From: UBA1234 sp964400015
GTDB lineage: Bacteria > Bacillota > Clostridia > TANB77 > UBA1234
Assembly (NCBI GenBank): GCA_964400015.1
Contig: CAYNRR010000006.1
Location: forward strand, 18,733 to 82,732
Direction of reading: 5' to 3'
DNA length: 64,000 nt
Each line of letters begins with the position of its first letter. Position 1 is the stretch's first letter. The position numbers and the translations under genes are program-made. The notes below the pieces were generated by a model. The model was not told where the DNA came from, made no database searches, and saw only the letters and a list, made by a program, of their open reading frames with translations. Below are positions 8,511 to 16,179 of the stretch, piece by piece.

Positions 8511-8555
8511 CGGCGGCCGGTGTGTCGGCGGTTGTTGTGTCGGCGGTCGGTGTGT
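8511..8555. repeat. GC-rich 15-base tandem repeat next to REP C
   Basis: Three units follow each other without a gap: CGGCGGCCGGTGTGT, CGGCGGTTGTTGTGT and CGGCGGTCGGTGTGT, with a degraded unit (CCCGGTATGT) on the REP side. The GTGTGTC part matches the outer tip of REP C, so the array may have grown from the repeat end. It is far more GC-rich than its surroundings. Confidence 0.85.
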
Positions 8556-8559
8556 TTGG

Positions 8560-8694
8560 TTAGAACATTTTTGCTATTTTTTTACCTTTTTTTATCATCT
8601 TTTTTTGGAAGTCGTATATGTCGTCACTTGCCATTGTGCCTACCATTCCTCCTAATACGGCTCCTATTACCATTCCTGTCACTAATTTTTTCAT
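8560..8694 (-). CDS. small YtxH-like membrane-associated protein
   Basis: The 44-residue protein starts MKKLVTGMVIGAVLGGMVG: one glycine-rich transmembrane helix followed by a basic tail. Start ATG 8694 follows GGAG and overlaps the stop codon of the TauE-like gene (ATGA), which suggests translational coupling. The size and glycine-zipper helix resemble YtxH-type small envelope proteins; no function can be given. Without the +1 frameshift upstream, the TauE frame would run in-frame into this protein. Confidence 0.65.
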   Translation of the reverse strand: MKKLVTGMVIGAVLGGMVGTMASDDIYDFQKKMIKKGKKIAKMF

Positions 8695-9072
8695 TTTGTT
8701 TTCTCCTTTCGTTTTTTTATTTTTTTGATTGTTATTATCATTTCTAGTATTCCAACTGCTAGTAAAAATATTCCGAAATATTTTTTTAATTTTTCTGTTT
8801 GCATTTGCAAACTCAGTTTTGATCCTATTATTGAGCCGATTATTGCTGGCAGTAATAATTTTTTTCCTATTTTTTTCTCTACGTTTTGGTTTTTGAAGTG
8901 TACTATTATTGATACTATTGCTGTGGGTATGAAGAATATTAGGTTTGTTGCTTGTGCTGTGTGTTGTTCTATTTTTATGAGTGTTGTTAATAGTATTATT
9001 AGAATTGTTCCGTCCTCCCATTCCTAGTCCTGTTACTATACCTGATATTATCCCTATTATCATTAGTTTCAT
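8691..9072 (-). CDS. TauE/SafE half-transporter 1, needs a +1 shift at CGG
   Basis: The gene is 382 bases, one more than a multiple of three. Frame 0 starts MKLMIIGIISGIVTGLGMGG and reaches CGG at 9012-9010. Skipping the C gives GGA and the continuation TILIILLTLIKIEQH, which completes the family motif GMGGGT and about four hydrophobic helices, ending at a TGA that overlaps the next start codon. TauE/SafE proteins are membrane exporters of small anions, such as sulfur oxyanions, and usually have two such halves in about 250 residues; here each half is a separate gene. Frame 0 has no stop and gives an implausible Asn-rich tail. Total product about 126 residues. Confidence 0.8.
9010..9012 (-). 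other. CGG +1 frameshift site in TauE half 1
   Basis: Context on the minus strand is GGA CGG AAC in frame 0 and GGA (C) GGA ACA after the shift. The shift restores the third glycine of GMGGGT. Confidence 0.8.
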
Positions 9073-9106
9073 TTTACCTTCACTTCCCCTTTTGATTTTA
9101 TTTATT

Positions 9107-9452
9107 TTATTTGTTTAGTAAGATTTTTAGCGATATGAATATTAAAAACAAGTTGAATATTACATTTAAAATATTTTTGGGAATTTTATTTGTGAGCTGT
9201 GCACCTATATATCCTCCTAGCACGCCTCCTATTACAAGTGGTATTATAATTTGCCAATTTAGATAATTTTTTCTTGAATAAAATATTGATGCTATTAACG
9301 TTGCTATAAATATTGTAGCTAATGTTGTTCCTCGTGCTTTGTAGTCGTTTACCTTTAATAGTTCTATTAACGCTGGTAATATTATTAAGCCACCACCGTG
9401 AGCCAAAAAAACTGCTTACGAATCCTCCCATTATTCCTATCAGATATACCAT
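9107..9452 (-). CDS. TauE/SafE half-transporter 2, needs a +1 shift at CGG
   Basis: From ATG 9452 (after GGTGGAG) to 9107 there are 346 bases, one more than a multiple of three. Frame 0 reads MVYLIGIMGGFVSSFFGS and meets CGG at 9398-9396. Skipping the C gives GGT GGT GGC and the family motif FFGSGGGLIILP, followed by three more hydrophobic segments and the end KILLNK. It is about 114 residues and precedes half 1 in the same direction with a 34-base gap, so the two probably assemble as one four-plus-four helix exporter. Frame 0 past CGG is WWLNN and has no family similarity. Confidence 0.8.
9396..9398 (-). other. CGG +1 frameshift site in TauE half 2
   Basis: Context is TCA CGG TGG in frame 0 and TCA (C) GGT GGT after the shift. 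The shift restores the GSGGG motif. Confidence 0.8.
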
Positions 9453-9485
9453 TTTCTCCACCATTCCATTTTTACTTTTTATATG

Positions 9486-9528
9486 CAAAAAAGTTTGATA
9501 CATTTTTAGTATCAAACTTTTTGGTTTT
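9486..9528 (-). terminator. terminator downstream of rarA
   Basis: AAGTTTGATAC and GTATCAAACTT form a stem with T runs on both sides, so it may work in both directions. It separates rarA from the TauE pair; the 150 bases between it and rarA are A- and T-rich with no gene visible. Confidence 0.75.
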
Positions 9529-9686
9529 TCCTATTCAATTTTATTTTTGTTTGTTTTTTATTTTTGTTTAATTTTTGTTTTGCATGCATTTTGTTATATT
9601 TTATTGTTGTTTGCTTTATTTCAGATTGTTTTTATTTGTTCTAGTTTTCATTCTAATTTTGTTCTAGCTTTATTCTAGCTTTAATT

Positions 9687-10943
9687 TTATTTTAGTTTTT
9701 CTTCTGTTTCGTCAGGTATGTAGTATTTTGTACCTAACATTTTATCTGGCAAGTATTGTTGTTCTACTTCGTGGTTTGGATAGTCATGTGGATATTTGTA
9801 GCCGATACCATATCCGAATTCTTCCATTCCTTCTGCTGGAGCGTTTCTTATATGCATTGGTATTGTTCCTGTATCACTATTTTCAACATCGCTTAATGCT
9901 TGATTTATTCCAAGGTATGCTGCGTTTGATTTTGGACTTCTTGCTACATATGTTGCAGCATGAGCTAGTATTATTCTTGCTTCTGGCATTCCGATTTGAT
10001 GAACTGCTTGCATTGCTGATGTTGCTACTACTAACGCATTTGAGTTTGCCATTCCTACATCTTCTGATGCACATATTACAATTCTACGCGCTATGAACAT
10101 TGGGTCCTCGCCTGCATATAACGCACGTGCTAAATAAAATAAAACTGCATCTGCATCGCCACCTCGCATTGACTTTATAAATGCACTTATATTGTCATAG
10201 TGGCTATCTCCATTTTTGTCAAACTGTGCTTTTTTCTTTTGAATACATTCTGATGCAATTTCTTTTGTTATTTTTATTTCGCCATTTGCGTCCATCTCAG
10301 TTGTAAGTGCTGCTATTTCTAATGCGTTTAACGCAACTCTAACATCTCCTCCTGAAAGTTCTGAAATGTATTCTAATGCACCATCTTCAATTGTTAATTC
10401 GTAATTTCCTAATCCTTTTTCTTTATTTGAAAGTGCATTGTTTAATACTTGCATAATATGCTTTTGTTCAAGTGGCTCTAGTTTAAATAATGTTGAGCGT
10501 GACAACAATGCTTTATTCACTGAAAAATATGGATTTTCAGTTGTTGCTCCTATTAAAATTATTGTGCCGTTTTCAACATAAGGAAGTAACGCATCTTGTT
10601 GTAACTTATTAAATCTATGAATTTCATCTATGAATAAAACTGTTTTTCCTGATGGATTTATAAATAAATTTTTTGATTCATCTACAACTCTTTTTATGTC
10701 TGCGACACCTGCCGAAACAGCATTTAGTTTTTCAAATTTATTTTTTGTAGATTTTGCAATAACTCGAGCTAGTGATGTCTTTCCACATCCTGGTGGTCCC
10801 CATAAGATAATACTTGATAATCTATCTGCTTTAATCAATCTATATAACATTTTGTCTTTAGATAAAATGTGTTCTTGTCCTACGTATTCTTCAATCGTGT
10901 CTGGGCACATTCTATATGCTAAAGGCATACTATTATCACTCAT
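9687..10943 (-). CDS. rarA: replication-associated recombination ATPase RarA (MgsA)
   Basis: The 418-residue AAA+ protein has the Walker A motif WGPPGCGKTS (about 48-57), the Walker B motif LFIDEIHRFNKLQQDALLP, a sensor ATTENPYFSVN, and the C-terminal RarA tetramerisation region ending YLPDKMLG. Length and motifs match RarA/MgsA, which acts at stalled forks and is related to clamp loaders and RuvB. ATG 10943 lies 12 bases after the ruvA stop codon, so ruvA and rarA form an operon. RuvB itself, the usual neighbour of RuvA, is not in the window. Confidence 0.95.
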   Translation of the reverse strand: MSDNSMPLAYRMCPDTIEEYVGQEHILSKDKMLYRLIKADRLSSIILWGPPGCGKTSLARVIAKSTKNKFEKLNAVSAGVADIKRVVDESKNLFINPSGKTVLFIDEIHRFNKLQQDALLPYVENGTIILIGATTENPYFSVNKALLSRSTLFKLEPLEQKHIMQVLNNALSNKEKGLGNYELTIEDGALEYISELSGGDVRVALNALEIAALTTEMDANGEIKITKEIASECIQKKKAQFDKNGDSHYDNISAFIKSMRGGDADAVLFYLARALYAGEDPMFIARRIVICASEDVGMANSNALVVATSAMQAVHQIGMPEARIILAHAATYVARSPKSNAAYLGINQALSDVENSDTGTIPMHIRNAPAEGMEEFGYGIGYKYPHDYPNHEVEQQYLPDKMLGTKYYIPDETEEKLK

Positions 10944-10955
10944 AAAAATCTCCTT

Positions 10956-11561
10956 TTATTGTTTTGTAAAATATATCAATGCTTTCTTTATAATTTCTTC
11001 TACTGTCAAACTTGTGCAATCAATTGACGACACTGCTTTTGTTGCATCTTTTACTGGATATCCTAAAACTTGCAAAGCCGAAATCGCTTCGTGCATACTA
11101 TCATCTTTTGCAAGTACTGTTTGTATTTCAAAGTCATTTTCTGCTGCAATAGTTTCTTCTGTTTTCAACTTGTCTTTTAATTCTAAAATAATTCTTTGTG
11201 CTGATTTTGAACCAATGCCTGGAAGCTTTGTTAATGCTTTTATATCATTTGAAATAACTGCAAGTGCAAAGGCTGATGGCGTTATGTTTGATAAGATAGC
11301 AATTGCTGATTTTGCACCAACACCACTTACACTTATAAGCAATTCAAACATTCTTAGTTCTTCTAAATTGTAAAAACCATATAAACTAATATTGTCTTCT
11401 CTAACATGATAATGTGTAAAAATTTTCACTACTGAATTAAGCTCTCCTAATTTTTGAATTGTATTTCCTGACATGAAAATTTTATATCCTATTCCGTTTG
11501 CTTCAACAACTATATAATCACTTGATTTTATTTCTAACGTTCCTTTTATATATGCGTACAT
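10956..11561 (-). CDS. ruvA: Holliday junction branch migration protein RuvA
   Basis: ATG 11561 (MYAYIKGTLE) follows AAAGGAG; the frame open to 11591 adds only a lysine-rich stretch. The 201-residue protein has the N-terminal OB fold, two helix-hairpin-helix motifs (VSGVGAKSAIAIL and LPGIGSKSAQRI) and a C-terminal domain III (from about 150) that normally contacts RuvB. RuvA binds four-way DNA junctions and positions the RuvB motor. It is followed by rarA instead of ruvB. Confidence 0.95.
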   Translation of the reverse strand: MYAYIKGTLEIKSSDYIVVEANGIGYKIFMSGNTIQKLGELNSVVKIFTHYHVREDNISLYGFYNLEELRMFELLISVSGVGAKSAIAILSNITPSAFALAVISNDIKALTKLPGIGSKSAQRIILELKDKLKTEETIAAENDFEIQTVLAKDDSMHEAISALQVLGYPVKDATKAVSSIDCTSLTVEEIIKKALIYFTKQ

Positions 11562-11631
11562 ATTTTTTCTCCTTTGATTTTTCTTCTTCAATAAGTGTAC
11601 ATCTGTTCGCTAAATTAGTCAAGTAAATACT

Positions 11632-11684
11632 AAAAATGACTCACTAATATAAACGAAAATATACGTCTACATTAGTGAGTCTAT
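11632..11684 (-). terminator. terminator of the cyclophilin gene
   Basis: GACTCACTAAT and ATTAGTGAGTC pair (11 bases) around a 26-base loop that can pair further; a short T tract follows on the minus strand, just past the stop codon at 11696. Confidence 0.75.
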
Positions 11685-11695
11685 TATTTTTATTC

Positions 11696-12580
11696 TTATG
11701 ATTGAGCTATTTTTTCTGGTTCATCATATGTTACTCCAAATGTATCAACAGTAACTTTTTCTATTACTGGTGGATTAACAGGTCTATCTACTTTTCCCAT
11801 AACTTCAATATAATCTTCAATTGATTCTATTGAGTTAAAGTTGATTTCTTCTTCTCTTAGTAGTACTTCTGTATTTACAATTTCATCTACAACATCCATA
11901 CCTTCTAAAACTTTTCCGAAAGCTGCATAATTTCCATCTAAATATGTTGAATCTGTTGTTACGATGAAAAATTGTGAACCTGCTGAATTATTTTCTTGGC
12001 TTCTTGCCATTGAAAGAATTCCTCTTGTATGTGATAAATTATTTTCAATACCGTTTGCTGAAAATTCACCAACTACCCCGTAATCTGGTCCACCAGTACC
12101 GTTTCCTAAAGGATCTCCACCTTGTGCCATAAATCCTGGAATTGTTCTGTGGAATACAAGTCCATCATACACGCCTTTATTTATTAAAGAAATAAAATTT
12201 TCTACTGATTCAGGTGCTGTCTTTGGATATAATTCCATTGTAATTGTTCCTAGGTCTTTCATTACCATTGTTACTACTGGATTTTTTTCTATATTAGCAT
12301 ATTTATTAGCATCAGCTTTTGCATTAGCCATAGCTACTTCTTCTGTAACTAATTCTTCTGCTGGTGTTGGTTCTAGTTCTTTAGGTTGAACTGTAACTTC
12401 TGATACTTTTTGTTCTTCGCCACTTTCTAAATTTTCGTTCATATTACTTTCATCTCCCGAATTATTTATTTCTAAATTTATAGGTGGTTCTTTTAGTTCA
12501 TCCTTTGATGAATTATTGCAACCAACTAATACTGTTGACATTGCCAATACTAGACAAATTGTCATAATGCTTTTTTTCAT
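11696..12580 (-). CDS. lipoprotein peptidyl-prolyl isomerase, cyclophilin type
   Basis: The 294-residue protein has a lipoprotein signal with the lipobox VLVGC (Cys 21), a low-complexity acidic linker (about 22-100), and a cyclophilin domain with GTITMELYPKTAPESVENF, FHRTIPGFMAQGGDP and SQFFI (residues about 110-260). It should be lipidated by Lgt (encoded at 46532-47338) and help fold exported proteins outside the membrane. ATG 12580 follows AAAGGGATG. It appears monocistronic. Confidence 0.93.
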   Translation of the reverse strand: MKKSIMTICLVLAMSTVLVGCNNSSKDELKEPPINLEINNSGDESNMNENLESGEEQKVSEVTVQPKELEPTPAEELVTEEVAMANAKADANKYANIEKNPVVTMVMKDLGTITMELYPKTAPESVENFISLINKGVYDGLVFHRTIPGFMAQGGDPLGNGTGGPDYGVVGEFSANGIENNLSHTRGILSMARSQENNSAGSQFFIVTTDSTYLDGNYAAFGKVLEGMDVVDEIVNTEVLLREEEINFNSIESIEDYIEVMGKVDRPVNPPVIEKVTVDTFGVTYDEPEKIAQS

Positions 12581-12715
12581 TTGATCATCCCTTTCTTTTA
12601 ATTGAACAACTCTAGTTTATTTTATATACCCATTTGAGTCAATATAATTTTTTTGATTTTTCTAGGCTAGATAATAATTATCCCACAGTATAACTAGAGG
12701 TTCTTCTTAATACAA

Positions 12716-12754
12716 TAAAAGTGTCGCTAGCTATTTTGCTCTACGACACTTTTT
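12716..12754 (-). terminator. terminator of sepF-divIVA
   Basis: GTGTCG and CGACAC enclose a 17-base loop, followed by a T run on the minus strand directly after the divIVA stop codon. The T run on the other side could make it bidirectional. Confidence 0.7.
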
Positions 12755-12756
12755 CT

Positions 12757-13212
12757 TTACTCCTCTGATTGGTTCATTTCTTTCAATATTTCTAATTGAG
12801 ATATTAACAATGCTTCCATCTTCGCTTTATATACGTCAAATTGTTTTTTTGTTTCTCCGTATTGGATTTCTTTTTCCATGATTTGTTTCTTTATCTCATC
12901 AACAGATTTACTAGCATTTATCTCAGCTTGTTTTAAAATATTATCTGCTTCTGCTTTAGCGTTTTGTTTTACAGTTTCAGCTGTACCTTGAGCTACGACT
13001 AAAGCATTTTGCAAAGTTTCTTCGATTGATTTGTAATGTTGTATTCCTTGGTTCAACATTGCAATCTTATCTTTATACTCTATATTTTCTTTATATAATT
13101 GTTCATAATCTTTTAATAAAGATGTCATAAATTCATGCACTTCATTTGTGCTATATCCATTTACAACTTGCTTACTAAAAGTTTTGTTTTCAATTTCTAA
13201 TGGAGTTAACAT
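12757..13212 (-). CDS. divIVA: DivIVA-domain cell division/polarity protein
   Basis: The 151-residue protein begins MLTPLEIENKTFSKQVVNGY, the membrane-binding and N-terminal coiled-coil signature of DivIVA (residues 1-60), and continues as an almost entirely charged, Lys/Glu-rich coiled coil. It binds curved membrane at septa and poles and recruits division partners. It follows sepF by 54 bases, a common pairing in Firmicutes. ATG 13212 follows GGAGG. Confidence 0.92.
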   Translation of the reverse strand: MLTPLEIENKTFSKQVVNGYSTNEVHEFMTSLLKDYEQLYKENIEYKDKIAMLNQGIQHYKSIEETLQNALVVAQGTAETVKQNAKAEADNILKQAEINASKSVDEIKKQIMEKEIQYGETKKQFDVYKAKMEALLISQLEILKEMNQSEE

Positions 13213-13266
13213 TTATTTTCCTCCTATTCTTTTATTACTATTTATTTTTAAAATTCACGAACAAAT

Positions 13267-13740
13267 TTATTTGATCCATGATACTGATAATTTATTCTTT
13301 ATATCTTCTTTCATCACTTCGTTTGTGATTTCGTAGTTGAAGGGTGCAACAAGAAATATAGCATTTGATATCTTTTGCATATTTCCATCTAATGCATAGG
13401 CTGCTCCACTTACGAAGTCTATTATTCTTCTTGCTACGTCTTTATTAACGTATTCAAGATTAAGAATTACTGATTTCTTTTCTTTTAAATGCTCACAAAT
13501 TTCTTCAGATTGTTCAAATGTGCTTGGTTGAGATATAACAACTTTCACTTGTTGCATTCCTGGCATACCTACAACTTTGCTCTTCTTTCCTGGAAAAATT
13601 GGATTTGCATTTTGCTCTTTATCATCTAAATATGATACATTTGACGCTGGCTCTTCAGTCTCAAATCCATCATATGGTTCTTCTAACTCTGGATCAACAC
13701 CTATCATTTCCCAAAACTTATTCATAAATTTATTTCCCAC
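13267..13740 (-). CDS. sepF: cell division protein SepF
   Basis: The 157-residue protein starts at GTG 13740, seven bases after GAGGAGG. An N-terminal amphipathic helix (MNKFWEMIGV) targets the membrane, an acidic linker follows, and the SepF core runs from about 70 to 150 (VISQPSTFEQSEEICEHL, then RIIDFVSGAAYALDG). SepF tethers and bundles FtsZ at the division septum. It has its own promoter and is cotranscribed with divIVA. Confidence 0.93.
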   Translation of the reverse strand: MGNKFMNKFWEMIGVDPELEEPYDGFETEEPASNVSYLDDKEQNANPIFPGKKSKVVGMPGMQQVKVVISQPSTFEQSEEICEHLKEKKSVILNLEYVNKDVARRIIDFVSGAAYALDGNMQKISNAIFLVAPFNYEITNEVMKEDIKNKLSVSWIK

Positions 13741-13785
13741 AAGAATACCTCCTCAAAACATACTTTTCATCTTTTGTATAACCAT

Positions 13786-13814
13786 ATTTTATTTATATAA
13801 CTAGTGGATGTCAA
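13786..13814 (-). promoter_or_regulatory. promoter of sepF-divIVA
   Basis: TTGACA (13814-13809) and TAAAAT (13791-13786) are 17 bases apart on the minus strand. Confidence 0.75.
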
Positions 13815-13870
13815 ATGAAAACAATAATTGTAATTTTTTTTTAACATCGTTGTAATTGAAATGTAACATT

Positions 13871-15247
13871 TTATTTTTCTTTTTCAACCATTAACACTTC
13901 ATCGTACATCTTTATCGTTTTTCTATTTTCAATTAAAGACTCATCCACTCCCATTTGCAATAATTCTGAATCTTTATAATTATCAATTATTACAAATTCA
14001 TCTGTTTCTTTTAATATTTTTACAAACACATTTTCTTCACTATAAGCTTTTTTTATCGTCACTGTTGGTATCTTTATCGTTTGACTAGTAGGTTGAATTT
14101 GAGTTTGTACATTTTCATCTCCTGAAATAGTTCTTGCAGTACTTAAATCATCAAGAGTTTTTTCTGGTTCAGATAACAGGTATTCTTCTCCACTAAGTGT
14201 AACTTGTATTTCTGTATCAAATAAAACTTCTTTATTTACTTTTAGTCCTGTAGAACGCCACCAAACAACATCTAAACTTATTTTTCTATATTTAGTTAAT
14301 TCTTCAACATTTGAAGTTATTTTGAACACTATCAATGTCGCGTCTTCTTCATTTGAAATATATTCAATTTGTGCTGGTATTAAAGAATCATCAATATTTG
14401 AAAATCTTAAATACACTGTATCGTTTAGCATCGCATTTTTAGCATCTTCTGATTTCATTGAAACTGCTATGTAGCATTTAAAATTGTCTATAATCTTAAT
14501 GTTTTTTGTGTTAGATGGAATTACTTGATCTAGCGACAATTTCAATTCCGATAATTTTTCACTAGTTAATAATGAAATACCATCATATGTTAAAATGTTT
14601 TCAAACCCATCTACACGATATGAAACAAGTCCTGACTTAGGTGCTATCAATGATTTTTCAGCATCGTTTAATTGCTTTTCGTATTTTGTTCTTTCTTCCA
14701 TTAAGCTTTTTAATTCAGAACCTGCCGGACTAAGTTCGCCAACAATTTTTGCTTTTTTATAAATTTTGTCGTTCAAGGCTTTTTTGTTTTCTTTTATAGA
14801 ATCCAAATTTGTGCTGTTTTTTAATTGAGAATATATATTATTTTCTATCTCGTTTTCTATTACTTTTACATCGTTAGTAAATATGGTTTGCTGGCTTTCT
14901 TTTGCCTTTTCTATTTTTTCATTTAATTTATTTATTTTTTCCATCAGTTGTTCTTCTGACTTTGATACATAATTTAGTATAGCCGAACCTTTTGAAACTC
15001 TAGTTGCATCTTCAACTTCAGATTTTGCAATTCCTTCATAGTTTGAAAGATCTATTAAGTCTTCATCACGAATGATGTATCCTATAACTTCCTCATAATT
15101 TATAAGTTCACCTTTTTTTATAAGAACTGTGTTAACCGGTGTTTCAAAAAGTCTAACTATAGAAATAATAAAATAGATAGCGAAAAAGATAGCAATATAA
15201 AACAAAACTAATCTTTTTCTATTAACTTTCATCTTTTGTTTTGCCAT
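13871..15247 (-). CDS. HlyD-like membrane-anchored protein
   Basis: The 458-residue protein has one N-terminal transmembrane helix (about 13-33, FYIAIFFAIYFIISI), then a biotinyl-lipoyl/HlyD-type domain split by a coiled coil (about 95-185) and a C-terminal beta-rich extracellular part. This plan matches Clostridial HlyD-family adaptor-like proteins often found next to sepF; no transporter partner is encoded nearby. The gene is 20 bases after miaA and ends close to the sepF promoter. The function is unknown; a role in envelope or division is inferred only from position. Confidence 0.75.
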   Translation of the reverse strand: MAKQKMKVNRKRLVLFYIAIFFAIYFIISIVRLFETPVNTVLIKKGELINYEEVIGYIIRDEDLIDLSNYEGIAKSEVEDATRVSKGSAILNYVSKSEEQLMEKINKLNEKIEKAKESQQTIFTNDVKVIENEIENNIYSQLKNSTNLDSIKENKKALNDKIYKKAKIVGELSPAGSELKSLMEERTKYEKQLNDAEKSLIAPKSGLVSYRVDGFENILTYDGISLLTSEKLSELKLSLDQVIPSNTKNIKIIDNFKCYIAVSMKSEDAKNAMLNDTVYLRFSNIDDSLIPAQIEYISNEEDATLIVFKITSNVEELTKYRKISLDVVWWRSTGLKVNKEVLFDTEIQVTLSGEEYLLSEPEKTLDDLSTARTISGDENVQTQIQPTSQTIKIPTVTIKKAYSEENVFVKILKETDEFVIIDNYKDSELLQMGVDESLIENRKTIKMYDEVLMVEKEK

Positions 15248-15266
15248 AGCTTATCCTCCGTTTATT

Positions 15267-16172
15267 TTATTTTGTTACTTCTTCCACTATCTTATCTGCT
15301 ATTTCATTTAATGGATACCAGTTTATTTGCTTTTCAGCCTTAAACCAAGTAAGCTGTCTTTTAGCATATCTTCTTGTTTCCATTTTTAATTTTTCTATCA
15401 TTTCATCATAAGTAGCGTTACCATTTATGTATTCAATTACTTCTTTATATCCTAAACCTTGAATTGCTGTTGAAGAAATATTATATTTACCAATTACGTT
15501 TTTAACCTCTTCTAACAATCCCTCTTCAAACATCTTGTCTACTCTAACATTTATTCTATTATATAATTCTTCTCGAGGCGTATCAATACCATAAACTCTG
15601 TAATCATACTTAACTTCTTTTCGTGATTCTATATCTAACTGAGTTTTAGTTTTACCTGTTAATTTGAAAATTTCTAAAGCTCTAATAACTCTTCGGATAT
15701 TATTCATGTCTATCGTATCTGCTGCATCTGGATCAATTTTTTTCAATTCATCATGTAAAAAAGCTGGACCTTTTTCTTCTGCTAAAGCTGCCATTTGTTT
15801 TCTAAACTCTATGTCTTCTCCAACTTCTGCAAATTCAATACCGTTTATTAACGTACTAACATACAATCCTGTGCCACCAACGATTACAGGAATTTTTCCT
15901 TTAGCAAGAATTTCTTCAATAGCCTTTTCTGCAAGCTCTTTATATTTTGTAACATTAAAAACTTCATCTGGATTTACTATATCTATTAAGTAATGTTTAA
16001 TACCCTCAGCCTCTTCTTTTGTTACTTTTGCTGTACCAATATCCATTTCTCTATAAACTTGCATAGAATCAGCAGAAATAATTTCACCATTTATTCTTTT
16101 GGCAACATTTATTGAAGCTGATGTTTTACCTGATGCAGTTGGTCCTACGATTACTATTACTTTAGATTTCAA
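15267..16172 (-). CDS. miaA: tRNA dimethylallyltransferase MiaA
   Basis: The 301-residue protein starts at TTG 16172 after AGGAGG. VGPTASGKTSASIN (about 8-21) is the P-loop, DSMQVYREMDIGTAK is the DSxQxY substrate loop, and VGGTGLYVSTLING and RRYAKRQLTWF complete the family pattern. It adds a dimethylallyl group to A37 of tRNAs that read UNN codons. It lies 7 bases after mutL, giving the order mutS-mutL-miaA found in many bacteria. Confidence 0.96.
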   Translation of the reverse strand: MKSKVIVIVGPTASGKTSASINVAKRINGEIISADSMQVYREMDIGTAKVTKEEAEGIKHYLIDIVNPDEVFNVTKYKELAEKAIEEILAKGKIPVIVGGTGLYVSTLINGIEFAEVGEDIEFRKQMAALAEEKGPAFLHDELKKIDPDAADTIDMNNIRRVIRALEIFKLTGKTKTQLDIESRKEVKYDYRVYGIDTPREELYNRINVRVDKMFEEGLLEEVKNVIGKYNISSTAIQGLGYKEVIEYINGNATYDEMIEKLKMETRRYAKRQLTWFKAEKQINWYPLNEIADKIVEEVTK

Positions 16173-16179
16173 ATAAATC

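Noticed and set aside
9529..9686. Coding sequence between rarA and the terminator
   Set aside because: All frames are broken; the A- and T-rich stretch looks like noncoding low-complexity DNA.
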